From an uncultured Nitrosomonas sp. (GTDB lineage Bacteria; Pseudomonadota; Gammaproteobacteria; Burkholderiales; Nitrosomonadaceae), in assembly GCF_902826915.1 (NCBI RefSeq), contig NZ_CADEGP010000013.1:1-50488 (forward strand): 50,488 nucleotides of DNA, given 5' to 3'. Shown here one piece after another: positions 37,485 through 47,096 of the stretch (position 1 is its first letter; every line of letters begins with the position of its first letter). The notes under the pieces were generated by a model, which had not been told where the DNA came from, searched no databases, and saw nothing but the letters and a program-made list of their open reading frames with translations. The position numbers and the translations under genes are program-made.

Positions 37485-37536
37485 AGACACTATTAATGGT
37501 GTGTGTATTTTGAGCGTTTGTGAATAAGGGGGAGGT

Positions 37537-37989
37537 ATGGCAGACCGTCTGACTAAGTCCGCAGCACGCAATATTTTCTATGGTGGTTCGATTTTTTTTC
37601 TAGTGGTTTTTGTGTTGTTAACAGTGCACAGTCACTACTATATCAGGAACGTTTCGACCGATGAATCGACTCTGACAGAAGCTGTCGCCAGAGGAAAACA
37701 TGTGTGGGAGCGCAATTCTTGCATTAATTGCCATACCTTGCTGGGCGAAGGCGCTTATTTTGCTCCGGAGCTGGGAAATGTATGGGTTCGTTATGGCGGG
37801 CGTGAAAGTCCGGTAGGAGCGCGCATGGGTATTAAAGCCTGGATGCGTGCGCAGCCCACTGGCACAGAGGGGCGGCGGCAAATGCCGCAGTTTAATCTGA
37901 CAGAACAAGAGCTGGACGATTTAATTGACTTTCTTGAATGGACAAGTCGCATTGATACACTGGGTTGGCCTCCCAATGATGCCGGCTGA
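37537..37989 (+). CDS. norC: Nitric oxide reductase subunit C, cytochrome c
   Basis: NorC is the membrane-anchored c-type cytochrome that passes electrons to NorB. The 150-residue product has an N-terminal membrane helix (about 14-33), a single haem c site C62-I-N-C65-H66 and the following LLGEGAYFAPELGNVW, with a methionine axial-ligand candidate in RRQMPQFNLTEQEL near residue 114. The haem faces the periplasm. GGGGGAGG directly upstream is a strong ribosome-binding site. norB starts 32 bases after its stop. Confidence 0.96.
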   Translation: MADRLTKSAARNIFYGGSIFFLVVFVLLTVHSHYYIRNVSTDESTLTEAVARGKHVWERNSCINCHTLLGEGAYFAPELGNVWVRYGGRESPVGARMGIKAWMRAQPTGTEGRRQMPQFNLTEQELDDLIDFLEWTSRIDTLGWPPNDAG

Positions 37990-38021
37990 CCGTATATAAG
38001 ATTTGCCTAAGGAGATTCATA

Positions 38022-39356
38022 ATGAAATACCAGACTCAGAAGCTTGCATATCCCTATTTTATAGCCGCACTAGCCTTATTCCTGGTCCAAGTATTGGCTG
38101 GTGTGCTGGCGGGGACTGTTTACGTTTTTCCAAATTTTTTATCTGAAGCGGTTCCTTTTCATATTATCCGCATGATCCATACCAATGCGCTTCTGGTTTG
38201 GCTTCTGCTGGGCTATTTTGGAGCGAGCTATTTTCTGATACCTGAAGAGAGCGAATGTGAAATTCATAGTCCAAAGCTGGCTTGGTTACAACTTGGAATC
38301 TTTGTGTTTGCTGCTTTGGCTGCTGTAGTTAGTTATCTTTTTGGCATTCATGAGGGGCGTGAATTTCTGGAGCAGCCTTTTGTGATCAAAATTCTCATGG
38401 CCATTGCCTTTATCGTGTTTATTTATAATATCACCATGACGGTTCTCAAAGGTCGGAAAACCGTGGTTTCTATTGTTTTGTTGCTGGGTCTATGGGGCGC
38501 TATGATTTTTTTCCTGTTTGCTTTTTATAACCCTGATAATCTGGCTTTGGATAAGTTGTATTGGTGGTGGGTGGTGCATGTCTGGGTTGAAGGGGTTTGG
38601 GAATTGATCATGGCAGCTATGTTGGCGTTTCTGCTGATCAAGTTAACTGGAGTTGACCGTGAGGTGATAGAAAAGTGGCTATACGTCATTGTGGGCTTCT
38701 CTCTGTTTAGTGGTTTGCTGGGGACCGGTCATCACTATTACTGGATCGGCACACCGGAATACTGGCATTGGATTGGCGCGGTATTCTCGATTCTGGAAGT
38801 GGTGCCTTTTTTTGCTATGATCTTATGGGCTTTTTATCTTGTTCACAGAAGTGGGCGTAACCACCCCAATAAAGCGGCCATGCTTTGGAGCCTGGGTTGC
38901 CCGGTAATGGCTTTTTTTGGTGCTGGCGTGCTAGGTCTCATGCATAGTTTTCCATCAATAAATTTCTATACCCATGGTACCCAATTGACAGCGGCTCATG
39001 GACATCTGGCTTTTTATGGAGCTTATGTCATGCTAAATCTAGCTTTCTTTACTTATGCGTTACCGGCTCTGCGGGGATTGCAGCCATTTAATCAGATTCT
39101 GAATATGTGGAGCTTCTGGATCATGACCGGTTCGATGGTATTGATGACTTTTACGCTTGCGTTTGCGGGTGTCTTGCAGACACATCTTCAGCGTGTGCTA
39201 GGAATGGGCTTCATGGAAATTCAGTCGCAAGTTGAATTGTTCTACTGGTTCCGGTTAGGTTCCGGCATATTTTTTGTGATCGGAGCAATACTGTATATTT
39301 ATTCGGCATTGGGGCCTGTCCGAGGGCAGGTCACGGCGCAATCGAATGCGCAATAA
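38022..39356 (+). CDS. norB: Nitric oxide reductase subunit B
   Basis: NorB reduces two NO to N2O at a haem b3/non-haem iron centre in the inner membrane. The 444-residue, 12-helix protein carries the FeB ligands H186, H237 and H238 with glutamates E190, E194 and E259, in the same spacing as the Pseudomonas aeruginosa enzyme, and the haem histidines in LTAAHGHLAFYG near residue 330 and H53. It is the short, cytochrome-c dependent form, as no quinol-oxidase extension is present. AAGGAGA precedes the ATG. norQ follows after 18 bases. Confidence 0.97.
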   Translation: MKYQTQKLAYPYFIAALALFLVQVLAGVLAGTVYVFPNFLSEAVPFHIIRMIHTNALLVWLLLGYFGASYFLIPEESECEIHSPKLAWLQLGIFVFAALAAVVSYLFGIHEGREFLEQPFVIKILMAIAFIVFIYNITMTVLKGRKTVVSIVLLLGLWGAMIFFLFAFYNPDNLALDKLYWWWVVHVWVEGVWELIMAAMLAFLLIKLTGVDREVIEKWLYVIVGFSLFSGLLGTGHHYYWIGTPEYWHWIGAVFSILEVVPFFAMILWAFYLVHRSGRNHPNKAAMLWSLGCPVMAFFGAGVLGLMHSFPSINFYTHGTQLTAAHGHLAFYGAYVMLNLAFFTYALPALRGLQPFNQILNMWSFWIMTGSMVLMTFTLAFAGVLQTHLQRVLGMGFMEIQSQVELFYWFRLGSGIFFVIGAILYIYSALGPVRGQVTAQSNAQ

Positions 39357-39374
39357 TGATATCGGCTATCAATC

Positions 39375-40199
39375 GTGAGTCAGTTCCAGCATCAGAAGGA
39401 ACTACAAAGACCATCCATATTGGAAGAAATTCCATTCTATAAACCGATTGGTAATGAATGCGTAATCTTTGAGACGGCTTATCGTCAACAATTGCCTTTG
39501 CTGATCAAGGGACCGACAGGGTGTGGCAAAACCCGTTTTATAAACCATATGGCGGCTCGATTGAGTCGCTCACTCCATACAGTATCCTGTCACGATGACC
39601 TGACTGCGGCTGATTTGACCGGACGCTATCTGCTTCAGGGGGGTGAAACGGTATGGGTGGATGGTCCATTGACGCGTGCCGTGCGCGAGGGTGGTATCTG
39701 TTATCTGGATGAAGTCGTGGAAGCACGCAAAGATGTCACGGTCGTGCTGCATCCAGTGACGGACGATCGTCGGATTCTACCGTTGGAACGCACCGGTGAG
39801 ATTCTAAAGGCGCCTGATGAATTTATGCTGGTGGTATCTTATAACCCAGGTTATCAAAATATTCTGAAGTCTTTGAAACCAAGTACGCGCCAGCGTTTTG
39901 TTTCCATCAGCTTTGATTTTCCTCCGCTCGAAGCGGAAGTTGAAATTGTATCTAGCGAAAGCGGTTTATCGATGGAACAATGCAGGCCACTGGTGAATCT
40001 TGCGAATAGATTACGCGAACTGAAGGAAGTCGATCTGGAAGAAGTCGTGTCCACTCGTTTGTTGGTTTACTGCGCGATTCTAATGAAAACCGGATTGGAT
40101 CCTGCCCAAGCGGCTGAAGCGGCGCTGGTCGAACCATTGTGTGATGATCTTGACATTAAGCAAGGTTTGTTGGAACTGATACGCGCAACTTACGGCTAA
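39375..40199 (+). CDS. norQ: AAA+ assembly ATPase NorQ
   Basis: NorQ is a MoxR-type AAA+ protein thought to insert the non-haem iron of NorB together with NorD. The 274-residue product has Walker A GPTGCGKT at 46-53, Walker B GICYLDEVVEA near 114 and sensor-1 asparagine in VVSYNPGYQNILKSLKPSTR followed by the arginine finger region RQRF. Translation starts at GTG 39375 with no clear Shine-Dalgarno sequence. The close homologue CbbQ activates RuBisCO; position after norCB favours NorQ. norD begins three bases after its stop. Confidence 0.9.
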   Translation: MSQFQHQKELQRPSILEEIPFYKPIGNECVIFETAYRQQLPLLIKGPTGCGKTRFINHMAARLSRSLHTVSCHDDLTAADLTGRYLLQGGETVWVDGPLTRAVREGGICYLDEVVEARKDVTVVLHPVTDDRRILPLERTGEILKAPDEFMLVVSYNPGYQNILKSLKPSTRQRFVSISFDFPPLEAEVEIVSSESGLSMEQCRPLVNLANRLRELKEVDLEEVVSTRLLVYCAILMKTGLDPAQAAEAALVEPLCDDLDIKQGLLELIRATYG

Positions 40200-40202
40200 A
40201 GC

Positions 40203-42137
40203 ATGTGGGAATTTCTCGATCTGGAAGAGCAAATCGGCCGCTATTGGCATCGTCTGGTCGGTAAGGCAGATAGTTATCCCTATTACCCGGATGATGCGGT
40301 TACGTTGGATTCGATTCGCTCTTCTCTGAGTGTTTTTTTTCGCGGTATGGGTGGTGCGCCGGGCATTGTTTTGGCAGCAGGGACGCCGCAATCTTCTGGA
40401 CATCGTCTGAAAATAAAGCAACGCCTTGGTATGGATCAGGAATCTATGCCGCGAATAGAATGTAATGCCGAGCGGATGCTGCTGCCTGCTATCATTGCTT
40501 GCTTTCCATCGACAGCCTTAAATCGGCGTCTATACTTTTGGTTAGCCGCCTACTTTGCCGTGGCGGAAGATTTCCACTGTGAAACATCGGGTGATCCCTT
40601 GCAAACGGATCTTGCTTTCTTGCATAACGCCTATTGGAGTAGCTTAAAAGTATGCGATACCTTTCCGGGACTTGCTCAGGATTATCAAGAACTCTGTCAG
40701 GCGCTTTGTAGACAGCGGCCTGAACGGTTCCTGTCTGAACAGGAACAAGCTATTGAAGCCGTGATCCAGGCTCTATTAGGAAAGCCATGCTCAAACGCAG
40801 GTGGTCAGATATTTTTGCATGCTATTAAGCAGCCTGAGCCTGATTTTGAGTGCTGGAATGCCGCACTGCATTATCATACTTTTCTGCCAGTTCCTTTGTG
40901 GGGAAGAATAGATTTTGGCAAGGCTTCTTCAGGTGCGATGGCGGATCGTTCAGATCAGAATGATGGCAGTAGCAGTGCGGAAAGTAAGGATCAGCGCAAG
41001 AAAAAAAGTCGTAGAGAGAGACTCGAGCAAAGCGAGCGGGATGATCCAATGTTATTGAATCGTTTTGAGAAGCTCATCAGTTGGTCTGAAATGGTCAATG
41101 TCAATCGCGCTGTGCAGGATGATGATGAAGAGGCAGCTAAGGAAGTTTCTGAAAAAATTGAAGAAATAGCGTTGAATCCGCATCAGCGTAGGGCTGCGAC
41201 CAAGCTGAAATTTGACCTTGATTTCGCACCCGATGATGTCAATCCAGCTGCCTTGATTGCAGAACACACCTATCCTGAGTGGGACTATCGGCGCAAAGAT
41301 TATCATGCTCAGCAATGTCGAGTTATTTTTCAGAATGCAGAAGAAGGCAGCGAATTATGGGTGCCCGACCTTCAGGCCAGGCGCCTTTTTCGTAAAGTCC
41401 AGCGTCAGTTTGAAGCCTTGCGGCCCAAGCGTGAAATTTTGCGTGACCAATTGGATGGGATTGAATTGGATGTCGATGCATTGGTGCGGACGCAATGTGA
41501 TTTTTTTGCTAATGGAAATAATTCTGATCAAATCTATTTAAAATCGCGCCAGCAGACGCGCGATTTGGCTGTTGCCATATTGATGGATGTGTCGCTTTCC
41601 ACCGATAGTTGGGTGAATAACCGACGCATCCTGGATATCGAAAAAGAAGCTTTGATAACATTGGCGTCGGGTCTTGCTACTTGTAAAGATACCTTCGCAA
41701 TTTATACCTTCACTTCGCGCAAAAAACACCATGTCCGTGTCTCAGTCATCAAAGATTTTAATGAAGCTTTTAATAGCCAGGTATTGCGTCGCATCGCGGT
41801 GCTGCGCCCTGGCTACTACACGCGTATGGGAGCCGCTTTACGTCATACCTGTCAACTTCTGAGTAAACGTCCTGAGCGCCATCGTCTGATGTTCTTATTA
41901 AGCGATGGCAAACCCAATGATCTGGATTATTATGAGGGCCGTTACGGTATTGAAGATACCCGGCGAGCGATTCTGGAAGCCCGTAAAGCCGGGCTTTCGG
42001 TATTTGGGATTACGATAGACCGCAAGGCTCAGGATTATTTTCCCTATCTCTTTGGAAAAGGAGGTTATGCCATTGTGGGCCGACCTGATCGCCTTTCCCA
42101 CGTTCTTCCCATCATCTGCCAGCAATTGGTGGGGTGA
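40203..42137 (+). CDS. norD: VWA-domain protein NorD
   Basis: NorD partners NorQ in maturing nitric oxide reductase. The 644-residue product has a helical N-terminal half, a highly charged, probably disordered segment at about 240-285 (rich in S, K, R, D and E), and a C-terminal von Willebrand A domain with the complete MIDAS sequence DVSLSTDSW near residue 460, followed by TRMGAALRHT and LFLLSDGKPNDLDYYEG. Soluble, no signal peptide. The RuBisCO partner CbbO is similar, but operon position supports NorD. A TTAACC/GGTTAA hairpin follows shortly after its stop. Confidence 0.9.
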   Translation: MWEFLDLEEQIGRYWHRLVGKADSYPYYPDDAVTLDSIRSSLSVFFRGMGGAPGIVLAAGTPQSSGHRLKIKQRLGMDQESMPRIECNAERMLLPAIIACFPSTALNRRLYFWLAAYFAVAEDFHCETSGDPLQTDLAFLHNAYWSSLKVCDTFPGLAQDYQELCQALCRQRPERFLSEQEQAIEAVIQALLGKPCSNAGGQIFLHAIKQPEPDFECWNAALHYHTFLPVPLWGRIDFGKASSGAMADRSDQNDGSSSAESKDQRKKKSRRERLEQSERDDPMLLNRFEKLISWSEMVNVNRAVQDDDEEAAKEVSEKIEEIALNPHQRRAATKLKFDLDFAPDDVNPAALIAEHTYPEWDYRRKDYHAQQCRVIFQNAEEGSELWVPDLQARRLFRKVQRQFEALRPKREILRDQLDGIELDVDALVRTQCDFFANGNNSDQIYLKSRQQTRDLAVAILMDVSLSTDSWVNNRRILDIEKEALITLASGLATCKDTFAIYTFTSRKKHHVRVSVIKDFNEAFNSQVLRRIAVLRPGYYTRMGAALRHTCQLLSKRPERHRLMFLLSDGKPNDLDYYEGRYGIEDTRRAILEARKAGLSVFGITIDRKAQDYFPYLFGKGGYAIVGRPDRLSHVLPIICQQLVG

Positions 42138-42263
42138 TCAGTTAACCAGAATGGGTTAATGGAGCCGCTGCAGTTGTCCGCGTGATTGGTTTCTAAAAAG
42201 TGGCTAAGTATGGTGTAATTAGCTTCTTTCATTTGATTTTTCTTAAATCCGGTTTATATTTTT

Positions 42264-43169
42264 ATGGCAAATATCGGTTTTGTCGGTCTGGGTATCATGG
42301 GGAAGCCTATGGCTGGACATTTGATCAAGGGGGGGCATAGTCTGTTTCTGCATTCGCGCAGCGGGGTGACTGCGGATTTGATTGCGCTGGGTGGCAGGGA
42401 ATTTTTGTCGCCTAAAGAAGTGGCTCGGCATGCGGATATAATTATAACTATGTTGCCAGATACGCCGGATGTGGAGAAGGTTTTGTTTGACCAAAATGGC
42501 ATTGTCGAGGGATTGAGACTTGGTTCAGGACAGGCCAAAACGATTGTGGATATGAGTTCGATTTCGCCATTGGAAACGCGTAAATTTGCAACGCGCATCA
42601 ATGCGCTGGGTCATGATTATGTGGATGCACCTGTGTCTGGCGGTGATGTCGGGGCGAAAAATGCGGCGCTGACGATCATGGTAGGTACGAGCGTGGCAGT
42701 GTTCGAGAATGTGAAACCCATTCTTGAGTTAATGGGAGAGAGCGTTGTGCGCGTGGGTGAAAATGGTGCTGGCCAGGTTTGCAAAATTGCCAATCAGATT
42801 GTCGTATCTTCAGCGATCGAGGCAGTGGCTGAAGCGTTATTGTTCGCTTCCAAAGCAGGAGTGGATCCGGCTAAGGTTCGACAGGCTTTGTTGGGCGGTT
42901 TTGCGGCTTCGCGCGTGTTGGAAGTGCATGGGGAGCGCATGATTAACCGGCGCTTTGAGCCCGGTTTTCGCATTGAATTACATCAAAAAGATTTAAATAT
43001 TGCATTGGAAAGCGCATCGGCTTTGGGTGTGAGTTTGCCGAATACCGCAACGGTGCGTGAATTATTTTCTGCTTGTCTCGCGCATGGCGGTGCAAAATGG
43101 GATAATTCCGCTATTGTCAAAATGCTGGAAAAACTTGCTAACCACGAAATTCGGAAGCATCTGGAATAA
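42264..43169 (+). CDS. glxR: Tartronate semialdehyde (2-hydroxy-3-oxopropionate) reductase
   Basis: The enzyme reduces tartronate semialdehyde to glycerate with NADH or NADPH. The 301-residue product belongs to the beta-hydroxyacid dehydrogenase family: Rossmann motif GFVGLGIMGKPMAGHL at 5-20, substrate loop DAPVSGGDVGAKNAALTIMV near 121-140 and catalytic lysine 174 in GQVCKIANQ. It begins 126 bases after norD and nine bases before glcD, so it appears to belong with the glycolate genes. GlxR or GarR are the closest named types; 3-hydroxyisobutyrate dehydrogenase is less likely because of the gene context. Confidence 0.85.
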   Translation: MANIGFVGLGIMGKPMAGHLIKGGHSLFLHSRSGVTADLIALGGREFLSPKEVARHADIIITMLPDTPDVEKVLFDQNGIVEGLRLGSGQAKTIVDMSSISPLETRKFATRINALGHDYVDAPVSGGDVGAKNAALTIMVGTSVAVFENVKPILELMGESVVRVGENGAGQVCKIANQIVVSSAIEAVAEALLFASKAGVDPAKVRQALLGGFAASRVLEVHGERMINRRFEPGFRIELHQKDLNIALESASALGVSLPNTATVRELFSACLAHGGAKWDNSAIVKMLEKLANHEIRKHLE

Positions 43170-43177
43170 CTAACTGC

Positions 43178-44632
43178 ATGGCTCTACAAGAACTTGTTAA
43201 CAAAATGCGTGCGATATTGCCGCATGAGGCGGTGCTATACGAAACCGAAGATTTGAGGCCGTATGAATGCGATGGCTTATCAGCGTATCGGCAATTACCG
43301 CTGGTGGTTGTGTTGCCGCACACGGAAGAGCAGATCATCAAAATTTTGCAGCTTTGCCATGCTACGAGCACTCCTGTCGTGGCGCGTGGTGCAGGTACTG
43401 GTCTATCAGGAGGCGCACTGCCGCATATGCAAGGTGTTTTGCTGTCATTAGCCAAACTGAATCAGATTGTCGCGATTGACCCACTGGCGCGTATGGCGCG
43501 TGTGCAGCCAGGAGTCAGGAATCTGGCGATTAGTGAGGCAGTGGCGATGTATGGCTTATATTATGCGCCCGATCCTTCATCGCAGATTGCTTGCTCGATC
43601 GGCGGTAACGTTGCGGAGAATTCGGGGGGTGTGCATTGCTTGAAATATGGCCTAACTGTGCACAACATTGTCAAATTGCGGGTTTTGACGATTGGCGGTG
43701 AGTGTCTGGAAATAGGCGGCGAGAGTTTGGATAGTACGGGGTATGATTTGCTCGCGTTAATGACCGGTAGCGAAGGTATGCTGGGTATAATCACGGAAAT
43801 TACCGTGAAACTGATTCCAATGCCGGAGAAAGCACAGTTGGTGATGGCAGCATTTGATGATGTACTCAAGGCAGGTAATGCGGTGGCGAATGTCATCGCC
43901 GCAGGCATTATTCCCGCCGGTATGGAAATGATGGATAAAATTACTATCCATGCAGTGGAAGAATTTTTACAAGCGGGTTATGACTTGGATGCGGCGGCAA
44001 TTTTGTTGTGTGAATCCGATGGCAGCGATGAAGAAGTGGTAGATGAGATTCAGCAAATTTATACCATCATGCAGCAAAGCGGAGCAACCAAAATCAGCGC
44101 CTCGTGCAATGAAGCAGAGCGCCTTAGGTTTTGGGCCGGACGGAAAGCGGCATTTCCTGCTGCTGGTAGAGTTTCGCGGGATTATTACTGCATGGATGGA
44201 ACGATTCCGCGTAAACGATTGGCCGACGTGCTGCGCGGCATTGAGAAATTATCCCAGGAATATGGGTTACGCTGCATGAATGTGTTTCATGCCGGGGATG
44301 GTAACTTACACCCCTTGATTTTATACGATGCCAATCAGCCTGGTGAATTGGAAAGAACCGAAGAATTTGGTGGAAAGATACTGGAGATGTGTATTCATGC
44401 AGGGGGTACGATTACCGGAGAACATGGCGTGGGAATGGAAAAAATCAATCAGATGTGTATCCAATTCGGCGCAGGTGAGTTGGCAATGTTTCATGCGGTG
44501 AAGGCGGCATTTGATCCAACGGGATTGCTGAATCCCGGTAAAGCGGTTCCTACTTTACATCGTTGCGCGGAATTGGGCGCCATGCATGTGCATCGGGGCG
44601 AGGAAAAATTTGCGGAATTGCCACGCTTTTAA
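43178..44632 (+). CDS. glcD: Glycolate oxidase subunit GlcD, FAD-linked
   Basis: GlcD carries the FAD that oxidises glycolate to glyoxylate. The 484-residue product has an FAD-binding PCMH domain: VARGAGTGLSGGALPH near residue 69, MYGLYYAPDPSSQIACSIGG near 127 and NVAENSGGVHCLKYG following, with the C-terminal domain ending GEHGVGMEKINQMC and DPTGLLNPGKAVPT. Length is typical. Its stop is five bases before the glcE start. In an autotroph the substrate would come from phosphoglycolate made by RuBisCO, which is inference. Confidence 0.94.
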   Translation: MALQELVNKMRAILPHEAVLYETEDLRPYECDGLSAYRQLPLVVVLPHTEEQIIKILQLCHATSTPVVARGAGTGLSGGALPHMQGVLLSLAKLNQIVAIDPLARMARVQPGVRNLAISEAVAMYGLYYAPDPSSQIACSIGGNVAENSGGVHCLKYGLTVHNIVKLRVLTIGGECLEIGGESLDSTGYDLLALMTGSEGMLGIITEITVKLIPMPEKAQLVMAAFDDVLKAGNAVANVIAAGIIPAGMEMMDKITIHAVEEFLQAGYDLDAAAILLCESDGSDEEVVDEIQQIYTIMQQSGATKISASCNEAERLRFWAGRKAAFPAAGRVSRDYYCMDGTIPRKRLADVLRGIEKLSQEYGLRCMNVFHAGDGNLHPLILYDANQPGELERTEEFGGKILEMCIHAGGTITGEHGVGMEKINQMCIQFGAGELAMFHAVKAAFDPTGLLNPGKAVPTLHRCAELGAMHVHRGEEKFAELPRF

Positions 44633-44637
44633 AATCT

Positions 44638-45714
44638 ATGCAACAAATTATTATTGATCAATATAGCGCAGTCATTTGTGCTGCGGCTGAGAATAAGTCC
44701 TCATTGCAAATACGCGGCGGCGGCACCAAGCATTTTTATGGTAATTCCTCATTCGGGCAAAAAGATACCTTGCTAGATACGACGGCGTATCACGGCATTA
44801 TTGATTACGAACCGACTGAGTTGGTGATTACAGCGCGCGCAGGTACACGCTTAGCGGATCTGGATGCTTTGCTAGCGCAGCATGGGCAAATGTTGGCATT
44901 CGAGCCGCCACATTTTGGTGCAGATGCGACTTTGGGTGGTTGCATAGCGGCTGGTTTATCAGGTCCGCGTCGTGTTGCTGCTGGTGCGACGCGTGATTTT
45001 GTGTTGGGTACGCGATTGCTCGACGGAAAAGGTAGAGATTTGCGTTTTGGCGGACAAGTAATGAAAAATGTCGCGGGTTATGATGTTTCCCGGTTGATGG
45101 TGGGAGCCATGGGTACTTTAGGCGTGTTGCTGGAAGTTTCGCTGAAGGTCTTGCCAAAACCGTCATTTGAAATTACGGTGCAGATGCCTATGAATGAAGC
45201 TGCAGCGATCGAGAAAATGAATCAATGGGCTAGCAAGCCGCTGCCGATTTCAGCAACTTGTTATGTTGATGGCGTATTGTTTCTCAGGCTATCTGGTGCT
45301 GAATCAGCAGTGCGCGCAGCACAAATAAAATTGGGAGGCGAAGAGTTGGCAGGAGGTAAGGCCTTCTGGCAATCGGTGCGCGAGCAATCGCATGATTTTT
45401 TTCAATCAGATAAGCTTCTATGGCGTTTATCAATTAAATCAACAGCAGCGCCTATATTGCTACCCGGAAAACAATTACTGGAGTGGTGTGGCGGCTTACG
45501 GTGGTTGCTTTGCGATGCAAGTGTGGATCAGGAAATAATTCGTAAAATAGCTAAAAATGCGGGCGGTCATGCTACCTTGTTTCGTAGTAATGCGTTTCGC
45601 AATGCTGTGTTTCATCCGTTGGATCCGGCTATGATGGAAATTCATCGTCTGCTGAAAGAAAAATTTGATCCATCGGGAATTTTTAATCCCGGCCGGCTTT
45701 ATTCAGAGTTTTAA
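44638..45714 (+). CDS. glcE: Glycolate oxidase subunit GlcE, FAD-binding
   Basis: GlcE is the second FAD-domain subunit of glycolate oxidase. ATG 44638 gives MQQIIIDQYSAVICAAAENK and 358 residues; the frame is open into glcD but with no reason to start there. Motifs include LQIRGGGTKHFYG near residue 22, VITARAGTRLADLDALLAQH near 62 and GGCIAAGLSGPRRVAAGATR near 99, ending DPSGIFNPGRLYSEF. It is shorter than GlcD, as usual. The glcF ATG begins right after its stop, so translation is coupled. Confidence 0.93.
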   Translation: MQQIIIDQYSAVICAAAENKSSLQIRGGGTKHFYGNSSFGQKDTLLDTTAYHGIIDYEPTELVITARAGTRLADLDALLAQHGQMLAFEPPHFGADATLGGCIAAGLSGPRRVAAGATRDFVLGTRLLDGKGRDLRFGGQVMKNVAGYDVSRLMVGAMGTLGVLLEVSLKVLPKPSFEITVQMPMNEAAAIEKMNQWASKPLPISATCYVDGVLFLRLSGAESAVRAAQIKLGGEELAGGKAFWQSVREQSHDFFQSDKLLWRLSIKSTAAPILLPGKQLLEWCGGLRWLLCDASVDQEIIRKIAKNAGGHATLFRSNAFRNAVFHPLDPAMMEIHRLLKEKFDPSGIFNPGRLYSEF

Positions 45715-46965
45715 ATGCAAACCAAGCTTGCTAATTTTATAAAAAACTCACCCCAAGGGCAGGAAGCGGATGCCATCTTGCGTAGTTGCGTGCATTGCGG
45801 CTTTTGTTTGGCGACTTGCCCTACTTATCAGATTCTGGGTGATGAGCTGGATAGTCCACGCGGCCGTATTTATCTGATGAAACAGATGCTGGAAGGGCAG
45901 CCGGTCACGCAAAAAACGCAATTGCATCTGGATCGATGCCTTACATGCCGTGCCTGTGAAACGACTTGCCCATCAGGGGTGCGTTACGGTGCCTTAGTGG
46001 ATATCAGCCGAGGCATTGTTGAGAAACAGGTAAAGCGTAATCTTGGACCAGAAGTTTTGCGTTATACACTGCGGAAAATTTTGCCTAATCCATCGCTATT
46101 CAATACGTTTTTCAAAGTGGGTCAGGTCGTACGCCCATTCTTGCCGCAGAAACTCAAAAGAAAAGTTCCGGTTAAGCCTGATCCTGCCGGTGCGTGGCCT
46201 GCAGAGCGGCATGCGCGCAAAATGCTGGTTCTTGACGGTTGCGTGCAACCGTCATTGGCGCCTAATATTAATGCCGCTACTGCACGTGTGCTAAACAGCT
46301 TGGACATATCATTGATCAAGGCTAGAAATGCGGGATGTTGTGGCGCAGTTGCCTTTCATTTGAATGCCCAGCAGGATGGACTTAACTATATGCGGTGCAA
46401 TATAGATGCTTGGTGGCCTTTGGTGGAGCAAAAAGGAATCGAAGCGATTGTGATGACTGCGAGTGGATGTGGTGTAACGGTCAAAGAATATGGGCACTTA
46501 TTAAGTCATGATCCGGATTATGCAGAAAAAGCGGAGAATATTTCAGCTCTGACCAAAGATATTAGTGAAGTGTTATTGGTTGAAATCGAGAATCTGCAAC
46601 AATTGGTCCAATCGCGATTAGAGTTGAATCAGACAAGATTGTCTTTCCATTCTCCTTGTACTCTGCAGCATGGCATGAAAATTCGTGGTGTAGTGGAGCA
46701 AATACTGATGCTTACCGGTTTTGATTTAACCGTTGTTCCCAATGCGCATCTATGTTGTGGTTCAGCAGGTACGTACTCAATTTTGCAGCCGGAACTTTCG
46801 CAACAGCTCTTAGAAAATAAAATCATTGCGCTTGAGTCCGGAAAACCGGATCAGGTTGCTACTGCGAATATTGGGTGTTTGATGCATCTGAAGAACGGTA
46901 CATCAACACCCGTGAAACACTGGATTGAGTTATTGGATGAGCGGATAACTCGCCATAAAGTTTGA
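45715..46965 (+). CDS. glcF: Glycolate oxidase iron-sulfur subunit GlcF
   Basis: GlcF passes electrons from the flavin subunits to the membrane quinone pool. The 416-residue product has two 4Fe-4S clusters: C25, C28, C31 and C35 in CVHCGFCLATCP, and C75, C78, C81 and C85 in CLTCRACETTCP, then two CCG domains with GCCGAVAFHLNAQQ and HLCCGSAGTYSILQPE. The length matches the family. It directly follows glcE and ends the operon; 131 bases with repeated TTATCAG elements separate it from the next gene. Confidence 0.95.
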   Translation: MQTKLANFIKNSPQGQEADAILRSCVHCGFCLATCPTYQILGDELDSPRGRIYLMKQMLEGQPVTQKTQLHLDRCLTCRACETTCPSGVRYGALVDISRGIVEKQVKRNLGPEVLRYTLRKILPNPSLFNTFFKVGQVVRPFLPQKLKRKVPVKPDPAGAWPAERHARKMLVLDGCVQPSLAPNINAATARVLNSLDISLIKARNAGCCGAVAFHLNAQQDGLNYMRCNIDAWWPLVEQKGIEAIVMTASGCGVTVKEYGHLLSHDPDYAEKAENISALTKDISEVLLVEIENLQQLVQSRLELNQTRLSFHSPCTLQHGMKIRGVVEQILMLTGFDLTVVPNAHLCCGSAGTYSILQPELSQQLLENKIIALESGKPDQVATANIGCLMHLKNGTSTPVKHWIELLDERITRHKV

Positions 46966-47096
46966 AGTTACAGTGTTTGTCTGCTTTATCAGAATATTAT
47001 CAGGATAAAGTATTTACTCTTTGCAGGAGGTTAAAGGAACCCCGTAGTTTTTTAGTTTCTGATAAAATCATTATTTAATACTAGAATAAAATTTAT

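Noticed and set aside
39375..42137. Possible CbbQ/CbbO (RuBisCO activase) instead of NorQ/NorD
   Set aside because: The families are close homologues, but direct position after norCB and no RuBisCO genes in the window favour NorQ/NorD.
42142..42159. TTAACC/GGTTAA hairpin after norD as a terminator
   Set aside because: The stem is only six pairs and is not followed by a T-run.
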